A stretch of 64,000 bases of DNA from Edaphobacter aggregans DSM 19364 (GTDB lineage: Bacteria > Acidobacteriota > Terriglobia > Terriglobales > Acidobacteriaceae): contig NZ_JQKI01000002.1 in assembly GCF_000745965.1 (NCBI RefSeq), forward strand, positions 62,001-126,000. Reading direction: 5' to 3'. The notes beneath the pieces are model-generated. The model made no database searches, was not told where the DNA came from, and saw only the letters and a list, made by a program, of their open reading frames with translations. The translations under genes were made by a program, and so were the position numbers. Below are positions 27,982-36,616 of the stretch, piece after piece; position 1 is the first letter of the stretch; every line of letters begins with the position of its first letter.

Positions 27982-28386
27982 TTAAGCGGGCAAGACGCCA
28001 CGCGCTCGGAGGATTTCCTGGATAAGCCAATCAATGAGGTTGTAATTCCCGATACCTGATTGAGCGAGGAGTGTATCCGCCTTCGAGTGCTTGATGTGGA
28101 CCTTCGCCCCGGCCTCGTCTACCAGTTCATAGTCGTCCGCTCTGCCGGTCCCCTTGAACCTTACGAACAAATGAGCCTCGAGCACATCGGCGGCTCTTAC
28201 AGGTTCAGAACTCATGATCTGCCAATACCCTCGCGAGAAACCAAGGTTGTTTACAACGGAAGGCCCGAGGATGAGATTGGTCGCAGCCAGCGCCGCTGGT
28301 GCAGGGCGGTCAAAGCCCATCGCGTCGTAGACGTATACGAGATTCAGCTCGAAGCCTAATCCAAAGAAGCTTGCTTTCTTGATCAA
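27982..28386 (-). CDS. Unknown 134-aa protein, second gene of an AT-richer pair
   Basis: The frame begins with TTG at 28386, whose last bases overlap the stop of the upstream gene (TTGA), so it is probably translated by coupling. The product is soluble, starting MIKKASFFGLGFELNLVYVY if the TTG is read as Met, with a central basic patch (FVRFKGTGRADDYE) and a helical end (IDWLIQEILRARGVLPA). Composition is AT-richer than the flanking symporter gene. I recognise no family. The paired, overlapping arrangement is like that of small accessory modules such as toxin-antitoxin pairs, but nothing in the sequence confirms this. Confidence 0.5.
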   Translation of the reverse strand: MIKKASFFGLGFELNLVYVYDAMGFDRPAPAALAATNLILGPSVVNNLGFSRGYWQIMSSEPVRAADVLEAHLFVRFKGTGRADDYELVDEAGAKVHIKHSKADTLLAQSGIGNYNLIDWLIQEILRARGVLPA

Positions 28387-28595
28387 TCGACCCCAGAGGA
28401 AACGCCGGCAGCCGGAGAGAGACGAAATATGTCTCCCACCTTCGCTCTCTGGCGCTTGTCAGTGAGGCGGATGGCCGTGCATTCGTTCGCTTCTTCCATG
28501 CTCTTGAGAACGCGCATCGATGGAAGGATAGCAGCCGCAAACGGAAAGATGTTCGCTGGTTCCCGAGGTGTCGGGTTTTCGGAAACTTCACTCAT
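28383..28595 (-). CDS. Unknown 70-aa protein, first gene of an AT-richer pair
   Basis: The product begins MSEVSENPTPREPANIFPFA and continues with a charged helix (RVLKSMEEANECTAIRLTD). It has no signal peptide. The stop overlaps the TTG start of the gene at 27982-28386. The small size, gene overlap and compositional contrast suggest a two-gene unit. Family unknown. Confidence 0.45.
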   Translation of the reverse strand: MSEVSENPTPREPANIFPFAAAILPSMRVLKSMEEANECTAIRLTDKRQRAKVGDIFRLSPAAGVSSGVD

Positions 28596-29152
28596 TCACT
28601 CCAAACTGACCCACTACCGAATCTCAGTAGTTTGCTTGACGCCACAAAGCTCCGGTGCGCCGTTTCCGCGCCGTTTCTGCGCCGTTCCAGCCCCTGTCCC
28701 TGGTCGCGCCAGCGGTCAAAATCTTGTCAAGCCCTAAATAGGCGTAAACAGCAGAAAATAAAAGAAATATAAGTTGCCGATTAATTACCCTCCATTCGCT
28801 ATACTGGTAACATAAAGAAAAAAGGGCAGATTCGCGAGGGCACGTCTTCTTCAGAAGTAGTGCGCTAAAGCCAATGGAATCAATATTTTTGCCGTTAAGT
28901 CCTTTCGATGCAATATTTTGCCCTGTTGAAATCCAGTAAGTTATTGAATGCAATGGTCTTTCAGATTAAGAGGGGGAGGGGGGCACCAGCGCGCAGACTG
29001 CGCTCACCTCTTGTGGCTCGCCCCAGTCAGATAACGGGCCATCAAAGAAGCCTCACCGCCAGAAGATACAATTAAAGCTTGTCCGGGAGAACACCTCCAA
29101 GAGCCTCCTCGCAGCATCCCATCTATGCTGCAAGGAGCAGGAAAGCACTTCG
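28596..29152. other. 557-base AT-rich spacer upstream of dxs
   Basis: No gene is supported here. It holds three tandem 11-mers at 28657-28689, a segment GGTCAAAATCTTGTCAAGCC near 28715 that resembles one near 44460, and about 200 bases of AT-rich DNA (28735-28960). A 109-aa open frame on the minus strand at 28624-28953 lacks a convincing start and coding pattern. The dxs promoter is presumably inside. Confidence 0.5.
28657..28689. repeat. Three tandem copies of an 11-mer
   Basis: GCGCCGTTTCC, GCGCCGTTTCT and GCGCCGTTCCA follow one another without a gap. They lie in the spacer between the unknown gene pair and dxs. Confidence 0.8.
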
Positions 29153-31051
29153 ATGAACGGGATTCTGAAGAAGATCAAATCGCCGGCCGACGTTAAGCGG
29201 CTGTCGATGGTCGAGTTGGGGCTTCTCGCTGAAGAGATTCGCGAGCGCCTGATCACTGGAGTCGCCAAAACCGGCGGACACATTGGGCCGAACCTCGGCG
29301 TCGTCGAGCTGACCATCGCCCTTCACTACGTCTTCGACACACCAACTGACAGCTTCGTCTTCGACGTCAGCCACCAGGCTTACGTGCACAAATTGCTCAC
29401 CGGCCGCGAGAGCCGCTTCGACACCATTCGTCAGCCCGGCGGTCTCAACGGCTTCATGCTCCGCACCGAAAGCGAGCACGACAGCTACGGCGCAGGACAC
29501 GCCGGAACCGCTCTCAGCGCCGCGCTCGGAATGGCCGTCGCCCGCGATCTCGCCGGCGGCAAGGAGCACATCGTCGCGCTCGCAGGCGACGCTGCCTTCA
29601 CCAACGGAATCTCGTTTGAGGCGCTCAACAACATCGCCGCGCAGACGCGCCGCCTGATCGTCGTCCTCAACGACAACGACTGGTCGATCGACAAAAACGT
29701 CGGCGCCATCGCCGAGTACTTCCACAAGATCACGGCGAACACGACCTACAGCAACCTGCACGACAAAGCCGCCGGTCTGATCGAAAGGTTCGGCGGAAAG
29801 GCCGCCCGCCATGTCGCCCGCAAGGCCGAAGAAGCGGCAAAAGGCCTCATCGGCCCCGGAATGCTCTTCGAGGAGTTCGGCCTCAGCTACTACGGACCGA
29901 TCGACGGGCACAACATGGCGCTGCTTATCGAGACCTTCCAGTTCCTCAAGCAGCACAACAAGCCCGTCGTCCTCCATGCGATCACGCAGAAGGGACGCGG
30001 CTTTCAGCCTGCGCTCGAGAAGCAGAAAAAGTTCCACGGCCTCGGACCCTACGATCCCGAGTCCGGCGAGACAAAATCCGCGGGCCAGAAGACCTACTCC
30101 GAGATCTTCGCCGAGAGCCTGACGAAGCTCGCCGACCAGAACGACAAGGTCGTCGCGATCACCGCGGCGATGCCCAACGGAACCGCGCTCGATCACTTCC
30201 GTCCACATCATCCGACGCGCTACTTCGACGTAGGCATCGCGGAAGAGCACGCAGTCATCTTCGCCGCCGGAATGGCGACCAAAGGCTACAAGCCCTTCTG
30301 CGCCATCTACTCGACCTTCCTGCAGCGAGCCTTCGATCCCGTCGTTCACGACGTCTGCCTGCAGAACCTTCCCGTCGTCTTCTGCATGGATCGCGGCGGC
30401 CTCAGCGGCGACGACGGCCCAACGCATCACGGACTCTTCGACATCAGCTACCTTCGCAGCGTCCCCAACCTCATCCACATGGTTCCCAAGGACGAGGACG
30501 AACTGCAGGACATGATGTACACCGCGATGTTGCACAAAGGCCCATCCGCAATCCGCTACCCGCGCGGAACCGGACCCGGAGCAGCCATAAAGGCGCAGCC
30601 CGTCGCTCTCGAGATCGGCAAGGCCGAGGTGATCACCAGTCCCAGCCGCACTGACGTCGCCATCCTTGGTCTCGGAGCCATGCTTCCCGAGGCGATTCGC
30701 CTCAGCGAGGTGCTCGAGCGCGAAGGCTTCCACGCTGCGGTCATCAATCCGCGCTTCGCCAAGCCGGTCGATCGCGACTGCCTCGCCGACTTCGGCTCGC
30801 GCGCAAAGCTGCTGATCACCCTCGAAGATCACGTCCTCGCCGGAGGCTTTGGCTCAGCCGTTATGGAGACGTTGAACGAACTCGACCTCAACGTCCCCGT
30901 CGTGCGCATCGGCTGGCCGGACGAGTTCATCGAGCACGGCAAAGTAGAAGCCCTTCGCGAAAAGTACGGCGTCACCGCTGAGGCAGCGCTCGAGAAGGCC
31001 AGACCGCACCTCAACCGCCTGATGGAGCAGGTTCTGGCGAAGCACTCCTGA
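29153..31051 (+). CDS. dxs: 1-deoxy-D-xylulose-5-phosphate synthase, divergent form
   Basis: TPP enzyme that joins pyruvate and glyceraldehyde-3-phosphate in the first step of the MEP isoprenoid pathway. The 632-aa length is normal. Recognisable parts are KTGGHIGPNLGVVELTIALH, DVSHQAYVHKLLTGR, the pyrimidine-domain block DVGIAEEHAVIFAAGMA and DRGGLSGDDGPTHHG. Two motifs differ from the classical enzyme: the TPP phosphate site reads LAGDAAFTNG instead of GDG, and the usual GHSST reads GHAGTALSAALG. It may be a lineage form or a DXS-like paralogue. It is followed by an unrelated membrane-protein gene. Confidence 0.82.
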   Translation: MNGILKKIKSPADVKRLSMVELGLLAEEIRERLITGVAKTGGHIGPNLGVVELTIALHYVFDTPTDSFVFDVSHQAYVHKLLTGRESRFDTIRQPGGLNGFMLRTESEHDSYGAGHAGTALSAALGMAVARDLAGGKEHIVALAGDAAFTNGISFEALNNIAAQTRRLIVVLNDNDWSIDKNVGAIAEYFHKITANTTYSNLHDKAAGLIERFGGKAARHVARKAEEAAKGLIGPGMLFEEFGLSYYGPIDGHNMALLIETFQFLKQHNKPVVLHAITQKGRGFQPALEKQKKFHGLGPYDPESGETKSAGQKTYSEIFAESLTKLADQNDKVVAITAAMPNGTALDHFRPHHPTRYFDVGIAEEHAVIFAAGMATKGYKPFCAIYSTFLQRAFDPVVHDVCLQNLPVVFCMDRGGLSGDDGPTHHGLFDISYLRSVPNLIHMVPKDEDELQDMMYTAMLHKGPSAIRYPRGTGPGAAIKAQPVALEIGKAEVITSPSRTDVAILGLGAMLPEAIRLSEVLEREGFHAAVINPRFAKPVDRDCLADFGSRAKLLITLEDHVLAGGFGSAVMETLNELDLNVPVVRIGWPDEFIEHGKVEALREKYGVTAEAALEKARPHLNRLMEQVLAKHS

Positions 31052-31140
31052 AAAATAAACAGAGAGAGACATTCCGTCGCTCTCCCTTCCCAGGACGGGG
31101 CGTTGACATTTAGCGCGGGTCACCGTCAACTGAAAGTCTG

Positions 31141-31713
31141 ATGGCTTCGCAGAGCGAACCGATGGGCGACCGCAGAGCAGTCCCTGTGCTGCAGGAGGCT
31201 GAGGCTGAGGTTCGCGCCCATGCGCATCACGATCGCGGGCTGCTTGCGATCGGCCTGTTCAAGCTGGGAAAGGCGCTCCTGTTTTTTTCGCTGGGCATCG
31301 GCGCCATTCATCTGCTGCACAAGGACCTCGGCGACGAGATCCTTCGCCTCGCCAAGGACCTGAAGTTCGACCCCGAGAGCAGGATTGTCACCCTGATCCT
31401 CAATAAGGCGGACCTGATTGACGACCATCGGTTAAAGCTGATCAGCCTGGGAACCTTCGCATACTCGGTGCTGGCTCTAGCTGAAGGCATCGGTCTGATG
31501 CTGGAAAAGGCCTGGGCTGAATACCTGACGCTACTTCTGACCATCTCGTTTCTGCCGTGGGAGCTTTATGAGCTGTCGCGCCACCTAAACTGGTTCCGGC
31601 TCACATTGCTGCTGATCAACCTTGCGGTGCTGTGGTACCTGGTCTTGCTTCTGAAGAAGAAGAGTGAGACCAATGAAGCAACGAGAGGCGGCAGAACCCG
31701 CCGCCCAAGCTAA
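31141..31713 (+). CDS. DUF2127 family membrane protein
   Basis: A 190-aa protein with about four membrane segments (LLAIGLFKLGKALLFFSLGIG, LGTFAYSVLALAEGIGL, LTLLLTISFLPWELYEL, LLINLAVLWYLVLLL) and a basic C-terminus (KKKSETNEATRGGRTRR). The pattern GLFKLGKALL near the start and the PWELYEL stretch match DUF2127 proteins, whose function is unknown. The start is ATG 31141 without a strong ribosome site; an ATG at 31162 is an alternative. Confidence 0.75.
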   Translation: MASQSEPMGDRRAVPVLQEAEAEVRAHAHHDRGLLAIGLFKLGKALLFFSLGIGAIHLLHKDLGDEILRLAKDLKFDPESRIVTLILNKADLIDDHRLKLISLGTFAYSVLALAEGIGLMLEKAWAEYLTLLLTISFLPWELYELSRHLNWFRLTLLLINLAVLWYLVLLLKKKSETNEATRGGRTRRPS

Positions 31714-32103
31714 AGGGACTCCGCCCCGATTCCAAAGCCGGATATCCAATTCCTTGCGAGGATCAGTGGCGCGGTTTGCCGCTGTATTCGCCTTTATTTC
31801 GCCTACCAGAGGAAGATTCAGCTTCGCAAGTAACGGACTTGCTATGAACCAACTTCATCAACACAACCTGTAGTGGTTACCTTCTGAGCTTACCCAATTT
31901 ACTGGCTTATTCACAGCCCATTGTGGGAATGACGCCGAAGTATCACAATTTCTCGCTTTACACCGCATCTGCGCTGGGTGACTATGTGGACGGAAGTGGT
32001 CAAAAGTGGAATGAAAGGGACCAACTCAAGTAAGATTTGAGAGAAGTCTACCCCTCCGAAGCCCTTCCGAAGGATTCAAGATGCAACGGGTATCGAGGTT
32101 GTC
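31714..32103. other. 390-base spacer upstream of the dcw cluster
   Basis: No gene is seen. It carries the probable dcw promoter and, near its end, a GTGG triplet array described separately. A 69-aa open frame at 31664-31873 overlaps the previous gene and is not supported. Confidence 0.6.
31985..32010 (+). promoter_or_regulatory. MraZ box: three GTGG repeats at 10-bp spacing
   Basis: GTGG occurs at 31986, 31996 and 32006, each in an (A/T)GTGG(A/T) context (TGTGGA, AGTGGT, AGTGGA) separated by four bases. MraZ in other bacteria binds such direct repeats upstream of its own operon. The position, about 95 bases before mraZ, fits autoregulation of the dcw cluster. No binding was tested; the assignment rests on motif and place. 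Confidence 0.75.
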
Positions 32104-32544
32104 ATGTTTCGGGGAAATCACCCAACGCGCGTGGACGAGAAGGGCCGGCTGAAGCTTCCAGCCGAGTTCAAGCGCAGGGTCGATGAGCTGTACGGGCCTC
32201 AGTTTTACATCACGAGCAAGGACGGGAAGCGGGCAGAGATTTATCCGCTGAAGGAGTGGGAAAAGATCGAGGAGAAGCTGGCCGCGATCCCTTCCATGAA
32301 CCCGGCAAAGAAGAAGTTTCTGGACGTAACGAACTATTACGGCCAGATGGCAGAGATGGATGCGCAGGGACGGCTGCTGATGCCGCAACTGTTGCGAGAG
32401 TCGGCGAAGGTGGCAGGGGAAGTCGTTGTTCTGGGAGTTCAGACGTTCCTCGAGGTTGTGAACCACGACTCGTTCAAGGCTGAGTTGGAAGCGCAGCCGA
32501 TGACCGAGGCCGACCAGATGGCGCTGTCGGAGTTCGGATTGTAG
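32104..32544 (+). CDS. mraZ: Transcriptional regulator MraZ
   Basis: First gene of the dcw cluster. The 146-aa product contains two AbrB-like halves, each with the family signature: MFRGNHPTRVDEKGRLKLPA at the start and MDAQGRLLMPQLLRE in the second half. MraZ forms a ring-like oligomer that binds repeats upstream of its operon and modulates cell-division gene expression. The ATG follows a GAGGT. The rsmH start lies 39 bases downstream. Confidence 0.95.
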   Translation: MFRGNHPTRVDEKGRLKLPAEFKRRVDELYGPQFYITSKDGKRAEIYPLKEWEKIEEKLAAIPSMNPAKKKFLDVTNYYGQMAEMDAQGRLLMPQLLRESAKVAGEVVVLGVQTFLEVVNHDSFKAELEAQPMTEADQMALSEFGL

Positions 32545-32583
32545 GAAGTTGGCCCCCAGGGGCAGCACAGAGGGCGGGAAGAG

Positions 32584-33477
32584 ATGAGTAAACCGCAGCA
32601 TGTGCCGGTTCTTTTAGACGAAGTAATGCAATACCTCAATGTGCGGCCAGGCGGAGTCGTGGCCGACGCCACGCTGGGACTCGCAGGGCACTCTTTGGAG
32701 ATTGCCCGGAGGCTTGGGCCGAAGGGAAAGCTGATCGCGTTCGATCGCGACCCGGAGGCGATGGAGCTGGCGAAGGCGAGGCTCGAAGAGCTTCACCGCG
32801 AACTCGGTGAGGCGATGCCGGAGATTCGGCTGGTGCCGAAGGCGTTCTCCGAGGCGGCGAACGAGATCGAACCTGCGAGTCTGGACGGCCTGCTTGCGGA
32901 TATAGGAGTCAGCAGTCTGCAGCTGGACGAAGCGCACAGAGGATTTAGTTTTCGGTCGGATGGACCGCTGGACATGCGGATGGATACGCGCAGCGGCGAG
33001 ACGGCCGAGCAGGTGGTAAATCAGGCGGACGAAGAAGAGCTCGCCAACCTGATTTACGAATTCGGAGAGGAAAGGAGGTCGCGGAGAATCGCCAGAGCCA
33101 TTGTGAGGGCCCGGCCGATTACGACGACAGCGGAATTGGCAAGAGTCGTATCGGCCGCGGCCCCAGCAATGAAAGGCGACAAGATTCATCCGGCGACCAG
33201 GACCTTTCAGGCGCTTCGAATTCGTGTGAACAACGAGCTGGGAGAGATCAGGATGCTGCTGGAGAGCGCGCCATCTCTTCTGAAGCCGGGCGGAAGGCTG
33301 GTGGTGATCAGCTTCCACTCGCTGGAGGACAGGATCGTGAAGGACGCGCTCCGGGAGGCCAGTCGTAACAAGGTATTTGAGGTTTTGACCAAGAAGCCGG
33401 TCGTGGCCGGCGAAGAAGAAGAACGCAGGAACCCGCGGTCGAGAAGTGCGAAGCTGCGGGCAGCAATAATGGTTTGA
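32584..33477 (+). CDS. rsmH: 16S rRNA m4C1402 methyltransferase
   Basis: SAM-dependent N4-methylation of C1402 in 16S rRNA. The 297-aa product has HVPVLLDEVMQYL at the start, the SAM-binding loop VADATLGLAGHS (slightly different from the common DGTFGRGGHS), the ADIGVSSLQLD block and the C-terminal SFHSLEDRIVKDALR. It is placed as usual right after mraZ. The stop is followed by an unusually long 177-base spacer with inverted repeats. Confidence 0.95.
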   Translation: MSKPQHVPVLLDEVMQYLNVRPGGVVADATLGLAGHSLEIARRLGPKGKLIAFDRDPEAMELAKARLEELHRELGEAMPEIRLVPKAFSEAANEIEPASLDGLLADIGVSSLQLDEAHRGFSFRSDGPLDMRMDTRSGETAEQVVNQADEEELANLIYEFGEERRSRRIARAIVRARPITTTAELARVVSAAAPAMKGDKIHPATRTFQALRIRVNNELGEIRMLLESAPSLLKPGGRLVVISFHSLEDRIVKDALREASRNKVFEVLTKKPVVAGEEEERRNPRSRSAKLRAAIMV

Positions 33478-33518
33478 GTACGGATTTTGCTCCATATTGC
33501 GAGGAGCAGGCAAGTGAT

Positions 33519-33602
33519 CGGACCGGGGTTGTCCCACCGTGCTTTCAGGCGAAAGACAACCCGTAACAAAAAGTCCCTTCCTCTATCAGCAACCCCGGTC
33601 CG
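33519..33602 (+). promoter_or_regulatory. Two mutually exclusive inverted repeats in the rsmH-ftsL spacer
   Basis: CGGACCGGGGTTG (33519-33531) pairs perfectly with CAACCCCGGTCCG (33590-33602) across 58 bases. Inside it, GGGTTGTC (33526-33533) pairs with GACAACCC (33555-33562) across 21 bases. Both use the same GGGTTG, so in RNA only one can form at a time, the geometry of an attenuator or antiterminator. No T-run follows either stem. The function is inferred from geometry only. Confidence 0.45.
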
Positions 33603-33654
33603 GTTTCGCTTCTGAGGAGTGGCAAGAGAACCAGAGAAGAGTGAGAGGTGCACG

Positions 33655-34179
33655 ATGGCGACGTCGGCGATGGCAGGACACGAGATAGAGATGATGGGAG
33701 CGGCAGCAAAGTCGCAGCGGCGCGGGGAGTCGCTCGCGGAACGCAACCGCGCACTGTTTGAGGCGCAGCGCAAGGCGCGCCGTGGCCCCACGCCCGAGGT
33801 CTTCTTTGCCAAGCACATCGACAACACGCGCCTGGTGAAGGCCGACGATCCGGAGCGTCGTCGCGAGATGCGGCAGTTCTCCGCAGTGATGAGCATGCTC
33901 TTCGTGCTGGTGATGGTCTATGTATGGCAGCACTTCCTGGCCATCGAGATCGGGTATCGCGTCGAGGCGCAGAAGCAGCAGGTGGAGCAGCTGCGCGAGG
34001 AGAATCGCCAGCTTCGTCTCTCCGAGGCGCAGCTCACCGATCCTGAGCGCATCGACAAGATTGCGAAGCAGTTGGGCCTCGACGCGCCGCAGCCCGGACA
34101 GGTTGTGCGTCCCGACGGAAGTGAGTCGAACGCTCCGGTGTGGGCGCAGGCAAAGGCTCCGGCGTTGGGGTCGCGATAG
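33655..34179 (+). CDS. ftsL: Cell division protein FtsL-like
   Basis: A 174-aa bitopic protein in the ftsL position. It has an unusually long charged N-terminus (about 80 residues, RRGESLAERNRALFEAQRKAR), one membrane helix (FSAVMSMLFVLVMVYVWQHF) and a short coiled coil with a leucine-zipper pattern (EAQKQQVEQLREENRQLRL) followed by DPERIDKIAKQLGL. FtsL forms a complex with FtsQ and FtsB in the divisome. I chose ATG 33655 over the GTG at 33619. The identification rests on position and topology. Confidence 0.8.
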   Translation: MATSAMAGHEIEMMGAAAKSQRRGESLAERNRALFEAQRKARRGPTPEVFFAKHIDNTRLVKADDPERRREMRQFSAVMSMLFVLVMVYVWQHFLAIEIGYRVEAQKQQVEQLREENRQLRLSEAQLTDPERIDKIAKQLGLDAPQPGQVVRPDGSESNAPVWAQAKAPALGSR

Positions 34180-34183
34180 GCGG

Positions 34184-34215
34184 ACGAGTCAGCAATTCAG
34201 CGAATCAGTGAAGAC
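34184..34215. repeat. Degenerate 8-bp tandem repeat between ftsL and the PBP gene
   Basis: ACGAGTCA, GCAATTCA, GCGAATCA and GTGAAGAC follow in register, decayed forms of GCGAGTCA. Better preserved copies occur at 43255 and 58040. Here it fills most of the 45-base spacer. Confidence 0.55.
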
Positions 34216-34224
34216 AGGGTAACG

Positions 34225-36564
34225 ATGAACAAGGCGCCACGGCAGACGTTGACCGCTCCCATCCGGAGGATTCGGTTCGTCTATGTGGCGCTCTTCTTTT
34301 GCTTGTGGACTGCGGCGATTGGGCTGCGGCTGGTGTGGCTGCAGGTCGTACGGCACAGCGACTTTGTGGAACGCGCGGCAAAGCAGCAGCAGCGGACCTT
34401 CGAAGTGGCTCCGCGGCGCGGTGTGCTGTACGACCGCAACCTGAAGGAGCTGGCGATGACGGTGCTCGTCGACAGCATCTATGCCGTGCCGAGTGAGCTG
34501 GGAGAGAACCGTGCATCGACGGCGGAGATTCTGGCCAAGATCGTCCACGCCGATCCTCGTGACAACTTCACGTCGCAGCAGCAGATGCTGGCGCGCTTCA
34601 ATGCCTCACGCAACTTCGCATGGGTAGCGCGCAAGGTGGATGTAGAGACGGCCACGCGGATTCGCGAGCTCAATCTGAAGGGCGTTTACTTTCAGAAGGA
34701 GTTCAAGCGCTTCTATCCGAATAACGATCTCGCCGCGCAGGTGCTCGGCTACGTCGGCACGGACGATACGGGTCTTGGCGGGATCGAGCGCGAGTTTGAC
34801 GAAGAGATGCATGGCACGCCGGGCCATGTGCTGACTGCGATCGACGCGAAGCGCCATGTCTACGGTAGCGAAGAGAGCCAGCCAATGCCGGGTGAAAACC
34901 TGGTACTCTCGATCGACGCCAATATTCAGTACATTGCTGAGCGCGCTTTGGATGCGCAGATGGAGAAGATGAAGGCGGCACACGGCACGGTGGTGGTACA
35001 GGACCCGCACACGGGCCAGATTCTCGCGCTTGCCATTGCGCCGCGCTTCAATCCGAACGACCAGCGCCATATGGATGCCAGCGTCCTCAAGAACCTCGCC
35101 GTGAGCGATGTGTATGAACCCGGATCGACGTTCAAGCTACTAACCTATGCAGCGGCACTCGACGCTGCCGGAGTGCAGCCGACCGATATGGTCGACTGCC
35201 AGGGCGGCACCCTGACGATGTATGGACGCACGCTGCATGATGATAAGTCTGACGGTCACCTTGGACTGGTGACGGTGCAGTATGCGCTGGAGCGCTCAAG
35301 CGACGTGGGCGCCGCGAAGATGGCCTTGAAGCTGGGCAATCAGAAGTTCTACGAATATATGCGATCTTTCGGTTTCGGGGACCGCTCCGGGATCGAACTG
35401 CCGAGCGAGACGCGCGGCCTGCTGCGTCATCCCCGCAAGTGGGACGCGACCAGCATCCTGTCGCTTGCGATCGGCCAGGAGATCGGCGTCACGCCGGTGC
35501 AGTTGGTAACGATGGTCAGCACGATTGCCAATGGCGGCGTCTACATGCCTCCGCATGTGCTGCTGCAGTCTACCGACCAGATGAAGGGCGATCCGAGACT
35601 CAAGCCCATTGCATTCCGGCCGGCGAATCAGTTGCCGCCCATGCTGCCGGATGGAGCGCATCGCGTCATCAAGGAGATCTCCTCGGCGAAGATGCGGATG
35701 ATGATGCAGGGCATCGTGACCGAAGGCACAGGCAGGCGGGCTGCGCTGAATGGATACAGCGCTGCGGGAAAGACGGGAACGGCGCAGAAGATCGATCCGG
35801 CGACGCACACCTACTCGCACACCAAGCTCGTGGCCAGCTTCGCGGGCTTTGCGCCGGTTAGCAGCCCGTCGATCTCTGTGGCGGTGGTGATCGATACTCC
35901 GACGGTGGGTACGCGCTATGGAGCCGAGACAAGCGCGCCGGTATTTGCCGAGGTCGCGCAGCAGGTCCTTGAGTATCTGGGAGTGCCGCACGATCAGCCG
36001 CTCAAATCGAGAAAAGAGCAGACCCTTTTGGCCCAGACCGAACTCGTCGACGATTCACTGGACGATAACGGCGCGAACCTCAATGCGATGTTCGCCGATA
36101 TTAACGACCTGCCGCAAGACGATCCCCTGCGCGCGCAGATAAATGGCGTATCCGCAGACGATGGGAAGCCGGTTGCGGCGAAGGTGGACGCACCACCTGC
36201 CGCGGTCCGAGCAGGCTCGGATAAAGGTGCAGGGAAGGGATCGCGCATCTTGAATTTGCTGCCGCAGAACGTGCTGACCGCCTTTCATGCAGGCGGTGAC
36301 GCAGGCTCCTCGGCCGCGCTTTCAGCGCCAAAGGTTGTCCCCGCGAGCCAGACGCGCGGCGATGGCGGAGTGGTCGTGGATGCAGGCCGTCGCGTAGCCG
36401 TACCTTCCTTTGAAGGAGCATCGCTCCGCACCGTTGTTGAGAGAGCCGATGGCGCAGGCCTGAGGGTGCAGCCAGTCGGCAGTGGCTTAGCGAGGGAGCA
36501 GGTGCCTACCGCGGGAACGATGGTTCCGGCGGGAACCGAGGTCGTTGTGCGCTTCGCGCGATAG
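34225..36564 (+). CDS. ftsI: Class B penicillin-binding protein with PASTA domain (FtsI type)
   Basis: Septal peptidoglycan transpeptidase. The 779-aa product has an N-terminal membrane anchor (FVYVALFFCLWTAAIGLRLVWL), a dimerisation domain, and a transpeptidase domain with the active serine in GSTFKLL (about S301), SSD at about 357 and KTGTAQK at about 516. After about residue 590 comes a 110-residue linker rich in charged and small residues. A single PASTA domain ends the protein (VAVPSFEGASLRTVVERADG). The PASTA tail and length are more than in E. coli FtsI and resemble SpoVD/PBP-2x-like proteins. It lies between ftsL and murE. Confidence 0.93.
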   Translation: MNKAPRQTLTAPIRRIRFVYVALFFCLWTAAIGLRLVWLQVVRHSDFVERAAKQQQRTFEVAPRRGVLYDRNLKELAMTVLVDSIYAVPSELGENRASTAEILAKIVHADPRDNFTSQQQMLARFNASRNFAWVARKVDVETATRIRELNLKGVYFQKEFKRFYPNNDLAAQVLGYVGTDDTGLGGIEREFDEEMHGTPGHVLTAIDAKRHVYGSEESQPMPGENLVLSIDANIQYIAERALDAQMEKMKAAHGTVVVQDPHTGQILALAIAPRFNPNDQRHMDASVLKNLAVSDVYEPGSTFKLLTYAAALDAAGVQPTDMVDCQGGTLTMYGRTLHDDKSDGHLGLVTVQYALERSSDVGAAKMALKLGNQKFYEYMRSFGFGDRSGIELPSETRGLLRHPRKWDATSILSLAIGQEIGVTPVQLVTMVSTIANGGVYMPPHVLLQSTDQMKGDPRLKPIAFRPANQLPPMLPDGAHRVIKEISSAKMRMMMQGIVTEGTGRRAALNGYSAAGKTGTAQKIDPATHTYSHTKLVASFAGFAPVSSPSISVAVVIDTPTVGTRYGAETSAPVFAEVAQQVLEYLGVPHDQPLKSRKEQTLLAQTELVDDSLDDNGANLNAMFADINDLPQDDPLRAQINGVSADDGKPVAAKVDAPPAAVRAGSDKGAGKGSRILNLLPQNVLTAFHAGGDAGSSAALSAPKVVPASQTRGDGGVVVDAGRRVAVPSFEGASLRTVVERADGAGLRVQPVGSGLAREQVPTAGTMVPAGTEVVVRFAR

Positions 36565-36616
36565 CCGGGCTCGGTGCGGTGTGTGGACGATCCCCGGCAG
36601 CTTAGAATCGGTGGAT

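Noticed and set aside
28624..28953. 109-aa frame on the minus strand in the AT-rich spacer
   Set aside because: No ribosome site, composition not coding-like, overlaps 11-mer repeats.
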